Shown: positions 56,276 to 64,000 of the stretch, one piece after another
How the letters are laid out: the number at the start of each line of letters is the position of its first letter
Numbering within the stretch: position 1 is the stretch's first letter
From: Rhyacophila brunnea
Taxonomy: Eukaryota; Arthropoda; Insecta; Trichoptera; Rhyacophilidae
DNA: 64,000 nt
Reading direction: 5' to 3'
NCBI GenBank assembly: GCA_022495005.1
Contig: JAGYXB010001352.1
Location: forward strand, 558,001-622,000
Notes under the pieces: generated by a model
Seen by the model: only the letters and a program-made list of their open reading frames with translations
Told to the model about the DNA's origin: nothing
Database searches by the model: none
Program-made: the position numbers and the translations under genes

Positions 56276-58129
56276 ATAATTAAAAAATATTTTTTATTTA
56301 GTATTTATTTTGTATCTATTAAATAATATTAATATATCATTCTAACCGTGAAGTTGCCCTGTCAAATGTCATGACATTTAGATGACACGCTTTTATTTTA
56401 ATAATTTATTTGATTTTAAAATAAATTCTTACGACAGTTTATTAAAACAGTGTTAGAAATAATAATTTATGACTACAATAACTGAACAGCCTTCCTTGAA
56501 CGAAGAAAAGTCACTACTGCCTGTCATAGGGTCGACGACCCGCGAAGTATACAAAAGGCGAATACGTAAAAGCAATAGCACGTATCAGACAATTTTAAAA
56601 TTTCTCCAGTTAAATATAGTTTTCAACATAACTATATCAAAATCAATTATAATTTTTATTAATTTCAATATAATCAAAGTTAAAAGTATTATAAATATAT
56701 ATATGAATAAATAAAATTGTTATATCATTAATATAGTTATATTTTTTAAATATGTTATTAACGTTGTTGGAGAAAGCATGTGGTTTGTTACGAGGTATTG
56801 CATATATCGATTGTGCATGTTTTATGATTATTGACTAAGTGAAATGGGTACTATGGCCGCAGAGAAATGAGGACAAAAATCGTATAGGATGCCCCAGTGG
56901 AGTATTGCCGTATCTGATGCATGTTTGGCACTACCAATAACATTATTATTATTAATATAATTAATTGCACTTGAGTTCCTGTGGTAGAACTCTATTATAG
57001 TACTATGTGTAGCCCAAATTTATTACATTATAAAGAAAATCGGATCGCCAATAGGCGAAAGATCTTGGCATAATTTTTGACTCTCCCGTATCTTTTCACT
57101 CGCATATTATAACCCTACAGCTCTACGCACAACTAAGCTTCTAGGATTCATTATGTGACAAACTAAACCAGTCAAGAATCCAAATGCCATACGTACACTT
57201 GAATATGAGTATATTATCTGGTATCCTTATGAAGTTTCCTACAAGAAGAAACTTCTTTGATGTCTTTATTTTAAGACATTTAACTATTTTCCTTTCGATA
57301 ATTCGTTAAACGATTATTTTCGACTGCCTTTCTACAAAGCATGCTCGTTTTTCACTATCTTAACTCTCATGGGTCATTTCTGCTCTTGAGACATTTTTTC
57401 TTGCTATCACAAGGTATTCCACGCCAATCCTGGTGTTTTAAAAAAATTGAATTTGTATGCACCTGTAAATTACCTACGTAGTCGCAGTTTTGACTTTTTC
57501 TGGGTAATAACCATTTCCTCGTGTCAAGAATTTCAGGCACCATTAGCGAGAGGTGCAAGATTAGTCAATGCGCTCCCCAAAGACATATATATTTTTGAAA
57601 TTTTATCGTATAACATTGCTTAGTATGTTTTTTTTCTCTCTCGTGAGTGTAATATTTGCTATAATACAAGTATGTATTTGTATTTAACTTTGTTTGATTA
57701 TAACCAGTTTTTTTCATTATAAATCTCATGTTGTGAATGTCCTGAATTTTAATTTGCTATGTTTGTTATGACAATGTTATGAATTTGTTATGACAATGTT
57801 TTTTTTTAATAAATAAATAAATATGGACAGCTTCGCAATCACTACGCATTACATGTCTAATATATTTCCATATTATGCACCTTATACTCTTGTAGTGTAT
57901 ATATAATAGCAGCTTTAGTTATTTTTTCGTTCCTTGTAATACGGTTTAGTTTCTTACCTTGTATTGTATACTTTTAAAAGTTAAATATATTTTTAAGTAT
58001 CCAAAACTGACATTTCTATGAGCCAGATGGTCAGTGGGATCACATCGTTTCGGGTGTCTAATTTGCTTTCGTTAATTATGTTGTTTTTTTTAGAATTATT
58101 AATAACCATGTCCTTGCTTTTCCGTACAA
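56276..58129. other. No gene seen
   Basis: AT-rich. An 81-codon frame at 56469-56714 starts with polar residues and ends in low-complexity sequence. Nothing recognisable. Confidence 0.4.
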
Positions 58130-58262
58130 GGTTGTTAGTAATTTTGAACAATCATAAACACCCAGGCTTTGAGAAAACACACATACATATTGTGTCCTGA
58201 CCGGGAATCGAACCCAGAACTCTCGGGTAGAAGGCAAGCGCCTTACGCACTGCTTGATATCT
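58130..58262 (-). mobile_element. SINE-3-like tRNA-derived element
   Basis: The minus strand has AGCAGTGCGTAAGGCGCTTG, an anticodon-like region and a perfect B box GGTTCGATTCC, then ACACAATATGTATGTGTGTT and TTCTCAAAGCC. The head resembles 20964-21045. Confidence 0.65.
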
Positions 58263-58660
58263 TATGGCAACTGGAAAAAATGTTTTGTCAGTGCAAATCA
58301 CCGCTAGAAGTTGGCCGAATGCCCCCTGGTGAGTATCGGTAGCGGAAAGCCGATGACGCATCACACCAGCGCCTCTTCTCCTCTCCTCTCCCCCTTTCCC
58401 TGCCCTGCTCTTATGCAACTACTAACTTTCTATTCAAGATCAAACATCACTACGACATGAAAGTAGGCGGGTGATTGACAACCTGCAATAATTATTAATG
58501 CCAGTGGCGTTACGTGAGCGTTTGTACACTTTATTATATTCAGAAACAGGCTGGAGAGCGGGTCGATTATAAGGGTCCTATATCAGTTGAAGTAGAAACA
58601 TGCTTATGGCGGAGAGGCTTTTTAATAAATTTCTTTACATACTCGATGTTATGTATATAT
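58263..58660. other. No gene seen; GC-richer patch
   Basis: 58320-58420 is GC-rich with CTCTCCTCTCC runs. No frame recognised. Confidence 0.4.
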
Positions 58661-58689
58661 TGTATGTGGATTTATACGACTAACTTTGT

Positions 58690-58875
58690 TTTGAGCATGT
58701 ACAGTAAAAATGAAACAATGATACGGCTCGTCGATTGTATATGTACGTATACGTACGAATACGCGGTCATCGGCTGCCAGGCATTTATCACGGCTTCCAT
58801 AGGCACGCACACTATCGACCGACCGCATTATTGTTTCGTTTTTACTGTACATTGTACGCATACTGTAGTTAAAAT
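58690..58875. repeat. Foldback element with ACAGTAAAAA arms
   Basis: ACAGTAAAAATGAAACAATG (58700) and ATTGTTTCGTTTTTACTGT (58829) are inverted, extending through GATACGGCTCGTCGAT and its near-complement. This explains the open frames on both strands (58514-58888 plus, 58649-58897 minus). Confidence 0.65.
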
Positions 58876-58969
58876 AATGTCCATATAACCCAATCAATTT
58901 GCTGACTTATACTTACTTACATTGCAAGTAAAGATAAATTGGCAATTCAGGACAATATATCTGATAAGG

Positions 58970-59480
58970 AACAAACATAATTTGAAAACATCTCATGCAT
59001 ATACACACTAGAATAAATTCATTTTAGAAAAAATACGACACCCGACGGGACTTGAACGTATACTTATCCAATTAAGTTATGGGTATCCTACTTAATTACA
59101 ATGAATTTAACTAGTAATTCTTACATAATTTGAAAATATCTCTACGCACTAGAGAAAAATAGGTACCGCACCCGATGGGATTTGAACGTGTATCTGCTGG
59201 ATTCGCGCCAGTATGCTTTCCCAATTAAGAGCAACGGGCATCTTATTAAATTACGATGATTTTAACGAGTAGTTGTTGCATGAAATGCTTATCGAATTGC
59301 GTTAGGTACATATAATGTTGGCTATCGGTTTTAGTATATTAAATTAAGGTAGGTATCCATTAATTCTTTATTTACTAACTAAGACAAAAAATTTGAGAAT
59401 GTAACTTTATATATTGTATTGGACATTCATATTTTAAAAACATCTCATGCACATACCCACTAGAAAAAATCCATAAGAAC
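58970..59480 (-). mobile_element. Tandem array of tRNA-bearing elements
   Basis: Three trailer segments occur in the same direction (58974, 59106, 59440; each with CACTAGA(A/G)AAAAAT-like text). Two complemented tRNA-like bodies (59036-59091, lacking the anticodon arm, and 59165-59242) are about 130 bp apart. A full leader runs 59255-59430. Head-to-tail repetition of a tRNA-containing unit is unusual for a SINE. Confidence 0.75.
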
Positions 59481-61204
59481 CTACGTAAGAAATCGTAATT
59501 TCTTTATATAATTATTTTGCCAAATTTTTACCATGTGAAATGAAAAAAAATCTGGATTTAGAAGCAAAAAGCGTGATAACCTAAAAAAGCATGGTTCAAT
59601 ATTTCTAATATTTATTTTAATAGTACCAATCACAAATAATGACACATCACAAACTGCGAAACTCTTTAATTATCAACATAATAATATTAAACAATATGTT
59701 TTTACGACACTCACCTATCTGTACTTGGCTAAAGAGTTTCTTTTTGTTATTCTGTATTTGTAAAATTGAGCACATAAGTATATTATCATATTGTTGAATT
59801 GAACAAGTAATTCAGATTTTATCAACTCAATAGAACATCTGTTTCTTGTATTTGACCATTTTAAATTCATCTGAGAAAATACCCGTTCAGTATAGCATTA
59901 AATGTTGATATGCTTAAAATAAATAAAATTAGTTTGAACATATTTTAGTCTCTTTTCTCGGGAATAACTTGAATAACTGATGCCATTTTTGTGCAGCTCT
60001 GTGCAGAATCTTTCGAATTTTTCTCAATCATATCAATATACGGTTTTAGCGAGTTAAATTCTACATACCTACATCAGGTCCATACTCCATATCTACTTCC
60101 ACTCAAATGTAATATAGACACCGCATTCTATATACTTTAGAAACTTGCTTTGTTCTTCATGGTTATGAAAATGTTTTCGTTAGGTAGCGCTACATATTAT
60201 TTGCAGTTTTCATAGAATTTTAAACGTGTTATTTGTATTTGTTGAATAGTGGTGAATATAGCTGTCCCGTGCGAGACAATCTATTTTTACTTAAAAATGA
60301 GACGTCTGGCAACGCCGGTTAATGTATAGTTTATATTATTGTATTAATACTCGTTTTCCTTCAGTAATCTTCAGCAAAAAAATAACCACGATATCAATTA
60401 ATAAGAGAATTTAATTCGCATTAATTCGCAAATCGATATACTTACTTTTACTACCTTACCAGCGGTGCAATATATGCAAGTAACAATTTAATTTAATTTA
60501 CCAGTATCCTCCAAGTACTCTCTCTGACGCCGTCACTGTCACCTGAGTGACTTGCCGGTCGACAAGGTGAAACCGGCATTTTTCGGCTGCGGGGCCGTCG
60601 ACCGGTGCTGTCAGATTCCGACGCGCGTCTTCTCAAGAAATACCTCTCCTGTACCACATTAATAATAACAATAAGAGATATTCAAGAGATATGCTCCTCG
60701 AATGTGCCACACTATTACATGGATCAACTTCAGGTGTTTCTCAAGTGGAGTTCCGCGAGTTGACTGGTTTTTGTAAAAGAGATTGAAAAGACTAGATAAA
60801 AAAATATTTCAATCACACTTAAAACTATACTAAATGAAGTGTTTAAATAACTAATTTTATTAATTAAAGACGCTTCTTCGAAAGTAAACACGACAACCTA
60901 GTGATTATATAGGTACAAATGGGTCACTACTTGGCTCTGTTTTTGTATTTAGAATCTAGTGGTATCACGAACTAACCCTGCTAAAGTGTTTATTGGAATT
61001 TTTGAACTACGATAAAGTTTAGTTTTTGACATATGTTATGGATCACTGAGTTCGATTAATAAACATTTTATGGTAGATAAAATTTGCAATTCTGACCGAT
61101 ATATTCACAAAACACTTTTAGTAACAATTAACGTGATACTTTTAACGTGAGAGATATAGCAATTTCACTGTCTGGTGAAATACAGTTGTTGATCTCAGCT
61201 TTTA
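59481..61204. other. No gene seen; GC-rich patch at 60530-60650
   Basis: The GC-rich patch holds a 10-bp inverted pair (GCCGGTCGAC 60554-60563, with 60597-60606). No gene recognised. Confidence 0.4.
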
Positions 61205-61640
61205 AAAATAATTTATTTTTACATTCTGTGAACATTACAAATTATAAAATAAAGACGTTCACAACATGATATTTAAAAACAAAGAAATAGTATTAAACAG
61301 TGTAAAGAAGAAAAAACTCTCATAAGATTTTTTAAGCCATGTCCGCTCCTTAGTTGGGCATATGGACACCATGCGGCGTCTTCAAGAATTCCTGTCGCTG
61401 GCTAGACTTCTTGTGTCTTCCCAAATTATGCCAGATTCCCGTAGCTCCACCGTATATACCATGTGGATGGTATTTAGCGACTTTCCGAGACGTCGGAATC
61501 CGGTTGGATTGTAGAACAGGCAGGTCAAGTTCAATTTCTCATCGTCAGTCATCCGTAGCACTTGGCCGAGCCAGGCCCAACACTGCTTCTTCTCTTTCAA
61601 AGTGATGAGAGGCAGCATAATTGTTATCTCCTTGCTACTT
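61205..61640 (-). pseudogene. LINE 3' end with RT C-terminal remnant
   Basis: The minus-strand frame 61657-61382 encodes a decayed RT C-terminus: CWAWLGQVLRMTDDEKL (cf. WLGHVLRM), a LFYNPTGFRRLGKS basic patch, and ESGIIWEDTRSLASDRNSW, typical of CR1/Jockey-like LINE ends. Beyond it, 61330-61205 is the 3' untranslated region with an A-rich end, shared with 44145-44260. Another piece lies at 5455-5570. Confidence 0.75.
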
Positions 61641-61875
61641 ATATTAGTAAATAGCAAATGAAATTATGCCATTAGAGATTTTTTGCTTTCAATTCATAAA
61701 TATCACCTTTTATCATAACGGAAAAATTATGTAATTTTAAGAAAATTCCGTTTCCCAGAATTTCGTCATTTGTAGATGGAATGTCTCTTTTTCATCGTTT
61801 CACTTTCTTACAGAGATTTATGAATGTTGGACAAAAAGTGTGATGGCCTTGAATTGGCCATAAATATGTCATATC

Positions 61876-61942
61876 CAGTGACGTCCCGTGGGGGTAAGCA
61901 GGCCATGTGTTACATGGGTACGGTACATTATAAAGGGAGGTG
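61876..61942 (+). mobile_element. hAT-like terminus (family B), best copy
   Basis: CAGTGACGTCCCGTGGGGGT followed by AGCAGGCCATGTGTTACATG and GGTACATTATAAAGGG. Only one end is found nearby. Confidence 0.65.
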
Positions 61943-62130
61943 AGTGATGAAATGATTGGATTTATCACAACTCGTGAGAGCAGTGGCAGTTTTTCATGAA
62001 ACAGACAATCGGCAAATTATTTAAATACATATTTTAAAATATTAATACTATCGACCGAAGGTACTTGATGGAATTTGAATTTAAATTCTAATGGATTTAA
62101 ATTTTGTACTATTCTATTTGAGTCGTTTTT

Positions 62131-62163
62131 TGCAACCCGGGTTTCGCCTTTCGGCATCTTCAC
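62131..62163 (-). ncRNA. Hammerhead-like motif, opposite arm
   Basis: On the minus strand GTGAAGATGCCGAAAGGCGA and AACCCGGGTTGC. The first core base is changed (GUGA instead of CUGA) by a deletion junction, so this copy should not be active. Confidence 0.4.
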
Positions 62164-62439
62164 TCTCAACTCCAGCTTATATAATAAACCAATACAATAA
62201 AGTAGGTAAAAACTCTATTAGATACCTACATATCAAGTCAAGGGTCAACAATAAAAAAAATACAACAAACAAATTATGAATAGTTGAAGTGTTTTAAAAA
62301 AAATAATTGTAAATAGTGAAGTAGTTGAAGTAAAAACCCCTATCTTATGAATAATAATACACTCGATTTTCTAGCTATAAGATGGAGTTGAGAGTGTTCG
62401 TTGTCAGTGTATGTTTGCCTTTGGTGAGTATATACAGCA

Positions 62440-62471
62440 CCTGAAGATGCCGAAAGGCGAAACCCGGGTCG
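62440..62471 (+). ncRNA. Hammerhead-like motif (best copy)
   Basis: CCTGAAGATGCCGAAAGGCG then AAACCCGGGTCG. CUGAAGA matches CUGANGA. GCC-GAAA-GGC can form stem II, GAAAC follows, and ACCC/GGGT can form a loopless stem III ending in UC, the expected cleavage site. The usual G-C pair closing stem II is absent (U opposite nothing) and stem I is weak. Related motifs are known in Penelope-like and other retroelements. Confidence 0.5.
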
Positions 62472-62859
62472 AAAAAAACGACTCAAATGGAATAGTACAA
62501 AACTTAAATCCATTAGAACATAATTTAAAGATAAAAATTCTGACAGCATACTTAATTGTTGTTTTATTATAATACCAACCTATTTTATTATAATAACATG
62601 TCATAACGGTGGTTTATCGCATATTTTCACAAGGGTGCTTTCAAACCTGTCAGAAACACAGACCTTCACATACCTAAAACCATCATTGTTTTTTCTATGA
62701 TACGTTTCGTAGAAATGCTATAATTTTCAATAGATGGTGTGTATGTCAATTTAATTTAAACACTGAAGCTGTATTTGTAATAAATTTAATAAGTAGGTAG
62801 GTATATGATGGATTTTCAGACACTTTTTGTAACTGAAAATGAAAGAGACGGCATTCTAA

Positions 62860-63080
62860 CTCTGCTTAAGGGCAGCACTTTGCATAGGGATGTCACTGGC
62901 CATATCATTTGAAGAACAGACCCTCTCAAAATCCAGTGGTAACCAAGATATATTATAAGACCGGAAGAGCCACCAAGAGCTTAGTGGATCGATAAAATAA
63001 TTTTATTAAGTTAAATGGAAGAACGTGGCTACAAAAGACTTCAAGACTAAGAACCGTGAAGAGTGGATACATCAGGTGAT
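62860..63080 (+). mobile_element. RTE LINE 3' remnant
   Basis: GTCACTGGCCATATCATTTG, CAGTGGTAACCAAGATATAT and AGAGCCACCAAGAGC...GTGGATCGAT parallel the 3' part of the 3230 element (GGACACATAACTCG, AGTGGTATCCAAGATG, GGATCGATGAAACG). Heavily decayed. Confidence 0.6.
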
Positions 63081-63118
63081 CGATAGTAACTGAATTAATG
63101 ATGTTGACTACTATAAAT

Positions 63119-63682
63119 TTGTGGTGAAGGGTGGAGGTAGGCTGTTAAGATCCGATATAAATAGTTCATAATTAACTTTATCTTAATTGAACTACGTCTA
63201 CAATTTACAGATGATGTCGGCTAGTTTTTGAAAATTCAATTAAACACTGCGAAAACCATACCATAATAGATAAAAGTCACAAAATAATCGTTTATCAATA
63301 AAATATCTAAAATAATGCCATTAAACCATACATAATTTTGGATATTTTATAGATAAAAAAATATTTTTTGTCGATTATGGTTTGTTATAGGCAAAGCTTA
63401 ATGATTTAAAAAAAAACTAACCAACACCACCTGTAATATGTATATTAGAAAACAAATGAGTAGGAATGGACAATTGTGCATAATTTTGTCAGATCGCCCA
63501 AAGGATACCAAAACTATTATGGTTTGGTTTAGGCAAGGTTTAATTGATTTTTAAAAAGTAACCAGCGTCATCAATAAATCGTAGTCTTAGTCCAATAAAA
63601 CAAATAATACGAATAACTGACAAAGCTTAATGTGCACTATTTATGTCGAATCTTAACAGCCTGCCTTTACTTTTCGCCACTG
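63119..63682. mobile_element. Family C foldback hAT-like MITE, copy 4
   Basis: Begins TTGTGGTGAAGGGTGGAGG and ends CTTTACTTTTCGCCACTG. Internal motifs (GGCAAGGTTTAATTG, CACTATTTATGTCGAATCTT) match the family. Flanking 8-mers do not match, so the borders may be eroded. Confidence 0.8.
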
Positions 63683-63690
63683 ATATTTCA

Positions 63691-64000
63691 AAATGCATAA
63701 CGTCGGCATAATTCTAACATATCGTAAGTCAGTTTAACCTAAGTGTTCAGGAGGCAGTTAAAACTAAATATTTCTACTTACGGAATCAAATGCATATACT
63801 TTTTTTGTTGTAGGATAATCTTTCACTATTCTGAATTAAATTTTAAACAAAATTTTTAATATTTTTTAAATTATAATGTATCTACAGGACTTACATGTTA
63901 TTAGAACTATCAAGCGTATGAGTTACGTGTTATTATCGAGTCAAACGCAGCCATTGATATACTACTAGATGAGGAGTTCCCATACAAGTGTCATTTTAAA
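63691..64000. other. No gene seen
   Basis: AT-rich end of the window without recognised features. Confidence 0.5.

Larger units (their letters stand above)
62040..62545. repeat. Hammerhead-bearing repeat, inverted pair
   Basis: The left arm (62040-62165, minus) and right arm (62440-62545, plus) are reverse complements, for example GAGTCGTTTTTTGCAACCCG and CGGGTCGAAAAAAACGACTC. Between them lie about 270 bp shared with 45680-45880 in reverse. Each arm carries a hammerhead-like core. Confidence 0.75.

Noticed and set aside
58514..58888. 124-codon plus frame with an 82-codon minus partner
   Set aside because: Both fall in a foldback repeat and mirror each other. The translations resemble nothing known.
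1..64000. CRISPR array, bacterial operon or viral genome
   Set aside because: No regular spaced repeats, no dense coding and no capsid or polymerase genes of viruses were seen. The repeats are eukaryotic transposons.

Overview
The window looks like nuclear DNA of an arthropod, most likely an insect. It is AT-rich (about two-thirds A+T by eye), contains TTAGG-type repeats (the usual arthropod telomere unit), and is crowded with decayed LINEs, tRNA-derived short elements and foldback DNA transposons. Hemiptera and Lepidoptera both fit, and I cannot choose between them. I found no intact host gene, rRNA, functional tRNA, CRISPR array or bacterial operon. The longest open frame (182 codons, 41183-41731) crosses a repeat boundary and then runs antisense to a LINE. 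Host exons could still be hidden, because spliced genes cannot be excluded without transcript data.

Coding remnants all belong to mobile elements. There are RTE-like LINE pieces (3234-4235, 20395-20535, 30640-30800, 55245-55290, 55630-56275, 62900-63080). A second LINE family appears as reverse-transcriptase C-terminal pieces (13985-14400, 20540-20830, 24425-24520, 31835-32516, 40710-40750 plus 41386-41590). A third and a fourth LINE are at 53960-54520 (with 54985-55060) and at 61205-61640 (with 5455-5570 and 44145-44260). A Jockey-like 3' end lies at 30115-30390, and a broken hAT transposase of the KIAA1586-like type at 26881-27901.

Non-coding repeats dominate. Several hAT-like non-autonomous elements keep readable 8-bp target duplications (1133-1955, 2571-3094, 10289-11307, 14184-14375, 35196-35580, 43403-43993, 44952-45394). 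TTAA-flanked foldback elements lie at 12982-13443, 21639-22475 and 25415-25793. TA-flanked elements lie at 8929-9100 and 51822-52573. Many are nested: a hAT-like element within a LINE, a foldback within an RTE, a SINE at a LINE edge. One hAT insertion (35196-35580) has its own unoccupied paralogous site nearby at 35868.

The most interesting material is three groups. First, dispersed elements carry an internal tRNA-like cloverleaf that is conserved by compensatory acceptor-stem changes, and they occur in tandem and inverted arrangements (19128-19640, 24098-24420, 40282-40615, 42440-42778, 58970-59480). Second, palindromic elements have a TTAGG array at their centre (605-738, 41722-42155, 55776-56171). 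Third, inverted repeats carry a hammerhead-ribozyme-like core (6451-6482, 33211-33243, 36440-36474, 62131-62163, 62440-62471). The last resembles motifs known from Penelope-like and related retroelements.
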